Shown here piece after piece: positions 16,176 through 23,001 of a stretch of 23,001 bases of DNA. Positions within the stretch are counted from its first letter, which is position 1, and each line of letters opens with the position of its first letter. Both the position numbers and the translations under genes were made by a program. The DNA lies in assembly GCA_002887195.1 (NCBI GenBank), contig PJAB01000620.1, positions 1 to 23,001 on the forward strand, in the 5' to 3' direction. The notes under the pieces were generated by a model. The model made no database searches, was not told the origin of the DNA, and saw only the letters and a program-made list of their open reading frames with translations. This DNA comes from Chrysochromulina parva (lineage: Eukaryota > Haptophyta > Prymnesiales > Chrysochromulinaceae).

Positions 16176-16804
16176 GATTGAGTCCGCGGATGACCACCTG
16201 TACTGACACCTATACCGAACGCTACGTTTGACACGGTCCGGACGACGGTACACACTCACACAGGACGATCACACAGCTCTTACACGGTTACACCGAGCTC
16301 ACCGCGGGGACGGTGCACGAGTGACGAGAGCACGACCACTACCCCGTGAAGCAAATATTAACAATTAAGCGCATGGCATGTGGGCGATGTGCCGCTGAGC
16401 GCTTTTCCGTCCCCCCTCGCCACGTGTATCGTGACAATCGTGTACGCTCGGCCTGTTTTACTTATAGCTTGCCGTGCTTTTCCCGGTTCGTGGGTTTGGT
16501 TCGGTTCGCATCAGCGCCTCCCCGCCACAGCGCGCAGCCGGGACTCGGCTCGACCCTGGGCGCCTGGAGGGCCGACCGGCAGGTGGCGTGGGACGGCGAA
16601 GGTCCGGCGAGTGTGCTGTGGGTGTGCCTAGCGGTCGAGGCACTCGAGCGGAGCGGAGTGTCGAGCGCGACAGTGTGTACATGTACACGCGTCCCTCGAG
16701 CTTGGCCTTGGGTCACAAGCCCACATGGCTTTTGTGTGGGGGAGCTGCGCCGTGTACGGCTTCGCCCCCAAAGGCTCTTCCAATTGAAAAAGCTGTTGCC
16801 TTCG
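16176..16804. other. Convergent intergenic region between the NHL and SDR genes
   Basis: This 629-bp region holds the 3' flanks of two converging genes. The notable element is a perfect 14-bp palindrome, GTGTACATGTACAC, at 16675-16688. Long frames here (for example 16346-16981 plus) run into the antisense of the SDR gene and show no domain. Confidence 0.45.
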
Positions 16805-17647
16805 TCACTCGTCGTTGGATGCGTCCACTTCGGAGGCCTTGCCGATGCCACCGCCGAGCATGCCGGGCACGTATTCAGTATGCATGTCCATGACACTTCC
16901 CGTCGTGTGCGTGCGATCGTCAAGCAAAAAGACGACCGCATGCGCAATATCCGAAGGGCGTGCAATACGCCCAAGCAATGACGTCTTGTCCGCTTGCTTC
17001 ACCCAGTCCTCGCCCGACTCTGCCCGCTGCAGCACGTCCTCATTGTCGGTCACGGTCCATCCCATGTTCACGGCGTTTACCTTGATGCCATAGGGGCCGA
17101 GTTCGGTGGCATTGTTGCGAGTGAGGCAGACGAGTCCAGCCTTGGCGGTCGCGTAGGCCATGCAAAACGTGAGCCCGCCACGACTCTGGACGCTGCAGAT
17201 GTTGACGATGGAACCGCGCGTGCGCTCTCGCTTCATCACGCGGCTCACAGCTTGCGTGAATAGGAAGTGAGACCGGAGATTAACATTCATGAGCGTGTCC
17301 CACAGCCCCACGTCGGTCGTCTCAAGGGTGCCGCGCCTCGTGTCGCCAACACAGTTGACAAGGCCATCGATGCGGCCGAATTTCGCGTCCGCCTGCTCGA
17401 CCACGATGCGTATCTCCTCGGGTCTCGCAACGTCGCATGCTACGAACAGGCATTCAGCGCCCAGAGCACCGATCTCGCCTTCGACCTGAGACTTCCGTGA
17501 AGCGTTACGATCGCAGATGACGAGGCCTTTGGCTCCACCGATGGCTGCTGCACGCGCCACCTCAAATCCCATGCCCTGCGCGCCGCCGGTGACCAGGATT
17601 ACCTTGCCTGCCAGTGCGCCCGTCGGCTCCTCGCGGACGCGCTTCAT
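16805..17647 (-). CDS. Short-chain dehydrogenase/reductase (classical SDR)
   Basis: From the ATG at 17647 this encodes 280 aa, the usual SDR length. The frame extends to 17767, but the extra residues precede the fold and are Arg-rich. The cofactor motif TGGAQGMG is at 20-27. D46 at the end of beta-2 (VICDRN) suggests NAD(H) rather than NADP(H). The acidic CDV is at 71-73. The usual NNAG is NCVG at 98-101. The active-site Ser is S152 (NICSVQS), with Tyr and Lys at Y165 and K169 (YATAK), the canonical spacing. The tail GRIARPSDIAHAVVFLLDD, then TGSVMDMHTEYVPGM, is typical of classical SDRs. The substrate cannot be read from sequence. The protein is soluble, with no targeting peptide evident from this start. 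Confidence 0.93.
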   Translation of the reverse strand: MKRVREEPTGALAGKVILVTGGAQGMGFEVARAAAIGGAKGLVICDRNASRKSQVEGEIGALGAECLFVACDVARPEEIRIVVEQADAKFGRIDGLVNCVGDTRRGTLETTDVGLWDTLMNVNLRSHFLFTQAVSRVMKRERTRGSIVNICSVQSRGGLTFCMAYATAKAGLVCLTRNNATELGPYGIKVNAVNMGWTVTDNEDVLQRAESGEDWVKQADKTSLLGRIARPSDIAHAVVFLLDDRTHTTGSVMDMHTEYVPGMLGGGIGKASEVDASNDE

Positions 17648-17759
17648 TCCAACACGGTGAGCGTGTATTTCTTTTCCTGACGGGACTATTGAAGAGCGTC
17701 GCGTCAACTGTCGCGCGGTCGGTCGGCATCGACAGAGGGTCCGCCGACGTGTGGGGTTC

Positions 17760-17784
17760 CAAGTCAAGTCAAGTCAAGTCAAGT
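17760..17784. repeat. (CAAGT)n microsatellite
   Basis: Five tandem CAAGT units are followed by diverged AAGTT/ACTTG-containing sequence. The array lies about 115 bp upstream of the preferred SDR start. Confidence 0.9.
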
Positions 17785-17887
17785 TGAAAGGTTTAACTTA
17801 GGTGAAGTAACTTGAACTTGAGGTGAACGCACCCCGCGTTCCAGCAGACAAAACCGAACCAACACACAAACAGCCACCATAGTGTGT

Positions 17888-17897
17888 GTACCGGTAC
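17888..17897. promoter_or_regulatory. Palindrome GTACCGGTAC, copy 1
   Basis: This perfect 10-bp palindrome is extended as GTACCGGTACATG on the plus strand. The same 13-mer, in the other orientation, recurs at 21558-21570. It lies about 240 bp upstream of the SDR start codon. A regulatory role is inferred only from recurrence and symmetry. Confidence 0.35.
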
Positions 17898-18178
17898 ATG
17901 ATTGTAGCCGTAGAATGCTCTCACCGTTATGCACGCCGCACACAGGAAGTCAGAGACCAGAGCAGCTCGCTCCCCCCGCAAGCGCCCGCGAGCCGCGTTC
18001 TCACGTATATCTCACTTAGGCGCGGCTCGCCGCCTCCCCCACGGCTGCACGTCCTCACGCGCATCGCGCGCTGCATGCTCTGATCAGCACCGCTCAACCT
18101 CGTCGCACTGATGAGATGAGATCACGGCCCAGCAGAGCGTTTCGGCGACCCCCATCCCCCCTGCCCGCCGCGCGGTCC

Positions 18179-19586
18179 TCACTGGAGGAAGTCGCTGCTC
18201 ATAATCTTGAGCCATTCCGACAGGGAGAGCGTCTTGACGTCGCCGTCAGTGTCAACGTAGTCGATCAGGCCCGAGATGACGTCATCAGGCACCATCCGCG
18301 CACGCTTCCGCATAAAGGTGCGCATCTCGCCGCGCCGCACGAGGCCTGAGCTGTCGGCGTCCATCGCCGCGTAGCAAGCCTTCATCCCCTTCTCGCCCTC
18401 GCCGAACTCGGCACTCAGGATCTCGCGGAGTGTGGCATGGAATCGACGCATTTTCGCGAGACCAGGGCCAGTGCGCCGCAGCTTGACGTTGATGCCGAGC
18501 TCCTTGTCGATGTTGGCCGAGCCGCCCTCCTTCATCTCACGTCGGACCTTGGCCGCGACAGCGTCCGACTCGAGCGCCGAGATCGTGTTCTTCATGTTGT
18601 TGACGTCCTCGGTCGTGACGAGGCGTGCGAACTCGGCATACGAGATCGTACCGCTGCCGTCAAAGTCGGTCATCTTGTAGATCGCGTTGATGACGATGTC
18701 CGGCACGTTGCCGAGGTTGAACATGATCAGCATCGCCTTAAACTCGTTCATGTCGAGTTGGCCCGACGCGTCCGCGTCCAGCGAACGGAAGGCGCGCCGC
18801 ACCTCAGCAAACTTGTCCTTCATCTTATTTTGGATCATGCCAAACCAGTACGCCACCTCCTCCGGATCTGCCTGCTCCTCGGTCTTGACGACCTTGACAG
18901 CCTGCTTCGTCTCCACCTTCTCCGCCTTACGATTGCGCCGCAGCGGCGGCAGGGCGCCGAAGCTGCCTGGGCCTTTGAGCGCGGGAGGTGGCAGCGTGCC
19001 GTAGAAGGGTTTCCACGCAATCTTGGTCGGTACGCCGTAGACGTCGAGGCCCTGTGGAGGCGAGAGAGTTGAGGGCGCAATTGAGAGTGGGTGCATCGAG
19101 ATCGCATGCGCGTGTGCGCGCGCGAGCTGGCCAGCGGACGGAATTTGGCCAGCCAGTGCGCCCCCTTCGGCCGATTGCATGCAGCTCAGCTGGGTCCATC
19201 GGCAAGCGCACCGCGGCATACGGCGTTTCAGCAATGAGCTCGTCAGGCAGCTGCACTTTGGCAAGCTTGGCCGCGAGCAGCAGGTCCTTGGTGAGGACGT
19301 TGAAGCCGTCGTCGGACGCGGCGGCCATCAGTTGCTTCATGCGGCGCCTCTGCCTATTGGCCTCGATGCGTATCTTGGCCTCCGCGACCAGCTCCTGTTC
19401 TGAGTAGCCAGAGAGCGGATCCTTGTGTATGAAACGGCCGAGACTGCCCATGGACATGAGCGAGCCCTGCGAGCCAGAGCGAAGGAGGGACCCGGAAGAG
19501 CTGGCGCGCTGCATTGAATCACGCGACAGGGGTGAACCCGCAAGCGAACCGCTCGGCCGCTCAACACGGCGTCGCGAGTCAAACAC
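18179..19586 (-). CDS. Four-EF-hand calcium-binding protein, one intron
   Basis: Exon 1 is 19586-19179 and exon 2 is 19051-18179, giving 426 aa with the preferred splice. The N-terminal 60 residues are Ser/Arg/Gly-rich (SSSGSLLRSGSQGSL) and probably disordered. EF loops are DADASGQLDMNE (228-239), DFDGSGTISYAE (265-276) and DADSSGLVRRGE (367-378), plus a fourth, DTDGDVKTLSLSE (403-415), which is one residue longer than canonical and may bind calcium poorly. EF1/EF2 and EF3/EF4 form two lobes joined by a charged helix of about 90 residues, a calmodulin/centrin-like layout in a larger protein. The exon 2 boundary (ccacag|GGCCTC) is clear. The donor is not: GC at CAT|gcaatc and GT at TCC|gtccgc are both phase 0. 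Confidence 0.8.
19052..19178 (-). other. Intron of the EF-hand gene (127 bp if GC-AG, 88 bp if GT-AG)
   Basis: The acceptor cctccacag is strong, and the frames on either side of this interval differ, so an intron is needed. The GC donor gives the smooth joint DPAELH|GLDVYG. The alternative GT donor at 19139 adds 13 Arg/Gly/Trp residues. GC-AG introns occur in several algal groups, so I prefer the first, without certainty. Confidence 0.6.
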
Positions 19587-19678
19587 CTCCGAAAGGGCCA
19601 GGGTCTCTCCTCAGCCGTTGGTTTAATACTAAATGATACAGGACGTCTTTGCCGAGGGCAAAGCGCTCTTTTGGGCGA
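19587..19678. promoter_or_regulatory. 92-bp divergent spacer between the EF-hand and Gly/Met-rich genes
   Basis: The two start codons face away from each other over only 92 bp, so a shared bidirectional promoter is likely. The short AT-rich stretch GGTTTAATACTAAATGATAC lies in its middle. No canonical TATA box is visible. Confidence 0.5.
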
Positions 19679-20494
19679 ATGCCACTCGACTCGGTCACCG
19701 TGCCGCCGGAGCTCCTGGGATGGGCGGTGAAGAAGCCCCCGTGGGGACCGCGCGTACGCTGGCATCCCGCATTTGACGTGCCGCTCGTTCCAAAACGGCT
19801 GCCAGAGAATCACGTGCTCGAGGAGGAGCCGCCGCCGGCTGCTGCAGCGCCGACCGATGCCAGTGGTAGCTGTGGCGCTATTGTCGATGGCGTGCCGCCG
19901 GGCGCCTGCCCGCCAATGGGCATTGGAGGAGGGGACTTCGGGCCGCCTGGGGGCGACTTTGGGCCGCCCGGAGGCGGCTTCGATCACTATGGCATCGGTC
20001 CGCCGCCCATGCGTCCTCACGGCATGGGACCCATGGGCGGGCCGCCGCTGGGCGCTTACCCGATGGGTGGGCCACCCTTTCCTCACGGACCGCCGATGGG
20101 CGGGCCGATGGGCGGGCCGATGGGCGGGCCGATGGGTGGACCGATGGGTGGGCCGATGGGCGGGCCGATGGGCGGGCCGTACGGCATGCTGCCGCACGGC
20201 ATGGGACCCATGGGCGACTATCCGATGATGGATTCATGGGGAAAGGGCAAGGGCGGCGGCAAAGGTGGTCCACCAATGGGTGGTGGCAAGGGCATGGGGC
20301 CGATGATGGGCGGCAAGGGCATGGGGCCGCCCATGCCGGACTGGGGCAAAGGCGGCGGCAAGGGAGGCGGCAAGGGCAAGGGGGCCAAGGGTAAGGGCGG
20401 CGGAGGCGGCAAGGGTGGCCGAGGTGGTCCACCTGGACCGCCGTCTCTGGAAATGGGAGGGCCACCTCCCAACTGGGATGGTGGCAGCGTGTAG
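19679..20494 (+). CDS. Gly/Met/Pro-rich low-complexity protein with Gly/Lys-rich tail
   Basis: From the ATG at 19679 this encodes 271 aa; the frame continues back to 19649 only through non-ATG codons. Residues 1-50 are the only ordinary-looking sequence (PPELLGWAVKKPPWGPRVRW). Then come an Ala/Pro/Glu stretch, FGPPGG repeats, seven tandem MGGP units (encoded at 20095-20178), MGPMGG/GKGMGPM units and a tail of GKGGGKGGGKGKG followed by GRGGPPGPP. No catalytic domain is visible. Such Gly/Lys/Arg-rich tails occur in RNA-binding and condensate-forming proteins, and Pro/Gly/Met repeats also occur in structural proteins; I cannot choose between these. Codon-level conservation of Met and Pro in every unit supports translation. 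Confidence 0.68.
   Translation: MPLDSVTVPPELLGWAVKKPPWGPRVRWHPAFDVPLVPKRLPENHVLEEEPPPAAAAPTDASGSCGAIVDGVPPGACPPMGIGGGDFGPPGGDFGPPGGGFDHYGIGPPPMRPHGMGPMGGPPLGAYPMGGPPFPHGPPMGGPMGGPMGGPMGGPMGGPMGGPMGGPYGMLPHGMGPMGDYPMMDSWGKGKGGGKGGPPMGGGKGMGPMMGGKGMGPPMPDWGKGGGKGGGKGKGAKGKGGGGGKGGRGGPPGPPSLEMGGPPPNWDGGSV
20095..20178 (+). repeat. 12-bp tandem repeat GATGGGCGGGCC, 7 copies
   Basis: Units start at 20095, 20107, 20119, 20131, 20143, 20155 and 20167 with only C/T and C/A changes. Each unit encodes MGGP. Because 12 is a multiple of 3, unit gain or loss keeps the frame. Confidence 0.95.
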
Positions 20495-20706
20495 TCTGCG
20501 TGTAGTTGTGCGCCCCAAAATTGGTGCGCCCGGTGCACTGTATGCACTGTAATTTCAAATTTGATACCCAGTCCCCAGGATATTAAGTGAAATTTTATCG
20601 TGGTTATCCCGGCCACAGGGATTCGCATGTACCGACGCCATACTTAGTTTGCAACCGGGGGGGCGAACCGGAGCGAACCGCACGCACACCACCTAATCGA
20701 CCTAAA

Positions 20707-21549
20707 TCAGCACGCGCCCTGCCCGCCGCACTTGATGCTCGTGTTGGCGATCACCTTCTGCATGTAGTACTGGCCGTTGAACGAGGCCAGGAGGAAGGCG
20801 AGGCTGGCCACCGTCGTCGACGGCCCCTTGACTTTAGCATACTTGGCTGATAGATAGAGGCAATACGACGAGAGCATGATCCCGGGAGCGCGGCACCAGC
20901 AGTTGATGCGCGAGTTCCAGACCTTCTCCGCCTTAGAGCGCAGCAGTCCCTCCTTGACCAGCCAAAGGAGCGCGTAGTCGACGCCGCCCGGAAGGCCACA
21001 CATGAAGAAGCCTACAGCATTTTGCACTGGGCCGACGCAGTATGCGAGCTGCGGGCCCGCCAGGCCGAGGCCAAAGATCACGTGGTGCTGCCACTCCTCA
21101 AGCGGCACATTGCGGAATGCCGACAGGTGGTACGTGAATAAGGAAGGGATCATGTAGGTGGGTAGCACGTTGCAGGCGCCTACGCCTGAGTTGATCGGGT
21201 CGCGAAGCACCGCCTTCATCTCCTTGTAGCTCGACAGCGTGATGACCGCATTGGCGAGCGTGTGCAACAAAAAATAGCGGCTCGTATCATCTTTCATACG
21301 GCGTGCCACGCCAAGGTCGCACGCCGCCAGAAATGCCAGGCACGAAAGCGTCCCACGGGCGAGATCGCTGAGCCGCCGCGGTCGGCATGAGCCAACCTGG
21401 AGCGTGCCGGAGCCGGCAACCTTTTCGTACTCCTCATCATGCTCGTGGTGCGAGTTGAGCCAACGATTCCACTCCTCTACGAGCATGGGCAGCAACCACG
21501 CGGCCAAGGCGCCGCCGGCCAGCAGCTTGCCCGACGGAAGGGGCTTCAT
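20707..21549 (-). CDS. TLC-domain-like multi-pass membrane protein
   Basis: From the ATG at 21549 (MKPLPSGKLLAGG) this encodes 280 aa; ATG 21591 would add 14 residues. The sequence recalls TLC (TRAM/LAG1/CLN8) proteins: a helix with LLHTLANAVIT and a conserved His, a loop with SYKEMKAVLRDP, then FTYHLSAFRNVPLEEWQHH with the paired histidines and the W/D-x-x-HH signature before the next helix (IFGLGLAGPQLAY). Further hydrophobic segments lie near the C-terminus (IMLSSYCLYLSA, TVASLAFLLASF). TLC proteins act in lipid sensing, transport or ceramide synthesis, mostly in the ER. The ceramide-synthase Lag1p motif is not complete, so enzyme activity is not claimed. The C-terminal GQGAC is unremarkable. 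Confidence 0.62.
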   Translation of the reverse strand: MKPLPSGKLLAGGALAAWLLPMLVEEWNRWLNSHHEHDEEYEKVAGSGTLQVGSCRPRRLSDLARGTLSCLAFLAACDLGVARRMKDDTSRYFLLHTLANAVITLSSYKEMKAVLRDPINSGVGACNVLPTYMIPSLFTYHLSAFRNVPLEEWQHHVIFGLGLAGPQLAYCVGPVQNAVGFFMCGLPGGVDYALLWLVKEGLLRSKAEKVWNSRINCWCRAPGIMLSSYCLYLSAKYAKVKGPSTTVASLAFLLASFNGQYYMQKVIANTSIKCGGQGAC

Positions 21550-22634
21550 CGACGATACATGTACCGGTACGTTACATGCAGACACGGACATGCAGGAAAC
21601 AGTAAATCACGAGCGACCGGCGCGCGGTCCGAGGAGGCAGGCGCCGCTATGTACAACGCCTAGATCTACTTCAGGTCTACTAGATGCTAGACCCCCCGCT
21701 AGAACCCCGGAGCGACAATCTGTCCCTTATGATTGTAGATTGATCATGCTAATATGATTGCTATAACTAAAAAACAATGTTTTCGGCGGGTAGTTTTCGC
21801 GGGTTGAAAAGTAAAGACCGGACACCTCACGGGCCACCACACACGCCATGTTGGCACACACCCGCAAGCACACCCTTGCAAGCACACCCGCGCGCCGTAG
21901 CGGTAACGAGGGCACAACCCGGAGTCCCGGAGAGCCACACGACAGGAGAGCGAGCACGCAGCACGTGGATCGTGGTCACGGATGCACGGTCGCCCAGCAC
22001 TCGACCCAGCACCGCCCCGCCACCCCGCCCGCGGCCGCCCGGCTAAACGCCCGGCGGCCCGGGCGCGCGGAGCTTTCAGCTTAACGCGCGGAGGGGCGGG
22101 CGACGCGGCGACCAGTCCGGCACGCGGCACACACGCACCGTGACAGTCGCCGGGGGGCGCGGCGCAAACCGCAATCGGGTATGCGGCGCAAATCGCAAAT
22201 TGAAGCGGAACACGGGCCCGTAGGACCAATATATTTATATACGCGTCCTACGCTACACTACGCGCCCGGCCACCCTGGCACCGCTGGCAGGAGCGGACCC
22301 GCCGCGGGCCTGCGCGCTGGCCGCTGCGGTCCCGCGCGCCCCGCGCGGGACGACCGGTCGCAAATTAAACACACCGCCCTAACACCGGTCACGGGTCACC
22401 GCCCTTGCGCCTTGGCCCCTCGCACATAACTGACACCCAGCGCGCGCGAAGCAAACGGCCTCACCCCCCCCCCCCTTTGCCCTACGCGACACGCCGCTCT
22501 ATCCAAAACTCTATGCACGGAATGGATACGGTTGTGTCCGCCTGTGACCTGTCAGGCCACGCGTCATACGTGCCACCACCCCGTCTTGATTCATCTTGAT
22601 CCCGCGGCGATCCTCCCATGATACTCCGCCTTCG
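21550..22634. other. Intergenic: 5' flank of the TLC-like gene, no gene seen
   Basis: An AT-richer stretch lies at 21660-21790, with a hairpin at 21674-21693 (GGTCTA/TAGACC, 8-base loop) and two ATGATTG copies. From about 21880 to 22480 the sequence is very GC-rich and Arg/Pro/Ala-coding in every frame, with no domain. An isolated AT run, ATATATTTATATA, lies at about 22229-22241. A run of 14 C lies at about 22464-22477. Nothing here supports a tRNA or a protein gene. Confidence 0.45.
21561..21570. promoter_or_regulatory. Palindrome GTACCGGTAC, copy 2
   Basis: This is the second copy of the palindrome, within the 13-mer CATGTACCGGTAC (21558-21570). It lies just upstream of the preferred start of the TLC-like gene (21549), or inside the coding region if translation starts at 21591. 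Its function is inferred from recurrence only. Confidence 0.3.
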
Positions 22635-22850
22635 GAAGCCATCGCCCTCCCTTCCCGAGGTGCGTGGGCGCCACACATGGTCGGCGCCTTGCTCTATCCA
22701 CACATAACACGAAGCCATCGCCCTTCCTTCCCGGGTGCGTGGGCGCCACACATGGTCGGCGCCTTGCTCTATGCACACATAACACGAAGCCATCGCCCTT
22801 CCTTCCCGGGTGCGAGGGCGCCATGGTGGGCGCCACATGGCCGGCGCCTT
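22635..22850. repeat. Tandem repeat of about 75 bp, nearly three copies
   Basis: Copies begin with GAAGCCATCGCCC at 22635, 22711 and 22786 (periods 76 and 75). Copies 1 and 2 are nearly identical apart from a one-base indel and a few substitutions. Copy 3 diverges in its second half, with an internal GGGCGCCA duplication. Each copy contains GGCGCC sites. Because 75 is a multiple of 3, several frames stay open, which explains repeated peptides that I do not consider real. Confidence 0.93.
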
Positions 22851-22859
22851 GTGTGCCGC

Positions 22860-23001
22860 TCAGAGGACCTGGGAGTGTTTACGGAGGAAGTCTGCCTCAC
22901 GCGCCTTGAGCTCGCGCCACACGAGGCAGAGCATGCACTCGTGGCACCAGCAAGCTGAGCAGAGGCAGCTTTTGCCGCAGCACGAATCACTGCACGGCGC
23001 C
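22860..23001 (-). CDS. Cys-rich C-terminus of a gene entering from the right edge (partial)
   Basis: A minus-strand frame is open from the right edge to a TGA at 22860-22862 and gives 46 residues. Ten are Cys, in the pattern C-x3-CC-x3-C-x-C-x2-C-x-C-x2-C-x2-C, followed by the charged helix VWRELKAREADFLRKH. This suggests a metal-binding or otherwise Cys-clustered domain followed by a short tail. The family is not recognised. The 75-bp tandem repeat would lie in its 3' flank or 3' UTR. Confidence is limited by the short length. Confidence 0.42.
   Translation of the reverse strand, partial: APCSDSCCGKSCLCSACWCHECMLCLVWRELKAREADFLRKHSQVL

Larger units (their letters stand above)
17648..18178. 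other. Intergenic: 5' flank of the SDR gene and 3' flank of the EF-hand gene
   Basis: This 531-bp spacer lies between two minus-strand genes. It holds a pentanucleotide microsatellite at 17760-17784 and the palindrome GTACCGGTAC at 17888-17897. No credible coding frame is present. Confidence 0.45.

Noticed and set aside
16346..16981. 211-codon plus-strand frame between the NHL and SDR genes
   Set aside because: Its 3' third is antisense to the SDR coding region and the rest has no recognisable domain.
17648..17767. 40-residue N-terminal extension of the SDR
   Set aside because: Arg/Thr-rich sequence before the Rossmann fold; ATG 17647 gives the normal SDR length. A targeting peptide cannot be fully excluded.
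22635..22850. CRISPR array
   Set aside because: The copies are directly adjacent 75-bp units with no short repeat/unique spacer pattern, in a eukaryotic context.
22482..22909. Repeated-peptide frames on both strands in the 75-bp repeat
   Set aside because: They are open only because the period is a multiple of 3, and the peptides differ by frame with no domain.

Overview
The window looks like nuclear DNA of a GC-rich unicellular eukaryote, most likely an alga. I favour a haptophyte-type genome, but I cannot identify the species and this is inference. The eukaryotic signs are spliceosomal introns in at least three genes, a Ufm1-specific protease, a CAMK-type protein kinase with a myristoylation-type N-terminus, an NT-C2 coiled-coil protein, EF-hand/IQ proteins and TLC and EBP-like membrane proteins. 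Genes are closely spaced on both strands, with no operon logic and no viral, plasmid or CRISPR signature.

Layout: (1) 1-2187, minus: 5' part of a large ARM-repeat/EF-hand/IQ/Ala-rich coiled-coil protein that runs off the left edge. (2) 2721-3722, minus: an EBP/EXPERA-like multi-pass membrane protein. (3) 4039-6341, plus: UFSP2-type Ufm1 protease with one repeat-filled intron. (4) 7103-8815, minus: Ser/Thr kinase. (5) 9487-10950, minus: protein with a C-terminal J-domain. (6) 11631-14040, minus: NT-C2 coiled-coil protein with two very short introns. (7) 14313-16175, plus: NHL-repeat protein. (8) 16805-17647, minus: short-chain dehydrogenase. (9) 18179-19586, minus: four-EF-hand protein with one intron. 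(10) 19679-20494, plus: Gly/Met/Pro-rich low-complexity protein. (11) 20707-21549, minus: TLC-like membrane protein. (12) 22860-23001, minus: Cys-rich C-terminus of a gene entering from the right edge, next to a roughly 75-bp tandem repeat.

The genes do not form one pathway. Two are EF-hand proteins and one is a CAMK-like kinase, so calcium signalling is a loose theme; UFSP2 and a putative membrane J-protein would both fit ER-associated proteostasis. Three gene pairs are divergent over short spacers (genes 2/3, 6/7 and 9/10) and probably share promoter regions.

The most interesting signal is in the introns. Introns in two unrelated genes (UFSP2 and the NT-C2 gene) carry the same 10-bp unit, GGCCTCTGAT, in the same orientation relative to transcription. 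In both, the repeat-bearing segment is bounded by direct repeats of exon sequence that include the AG|GT splice site. A third intron, made of telomere-like hexamers, is bounded by an exact 11-bp direct repeat. This is the pattern expected of recent intron gain by introner-like insertion or duplication repair. In UFSP2 it may be an insertion into the donor site of an older intron.
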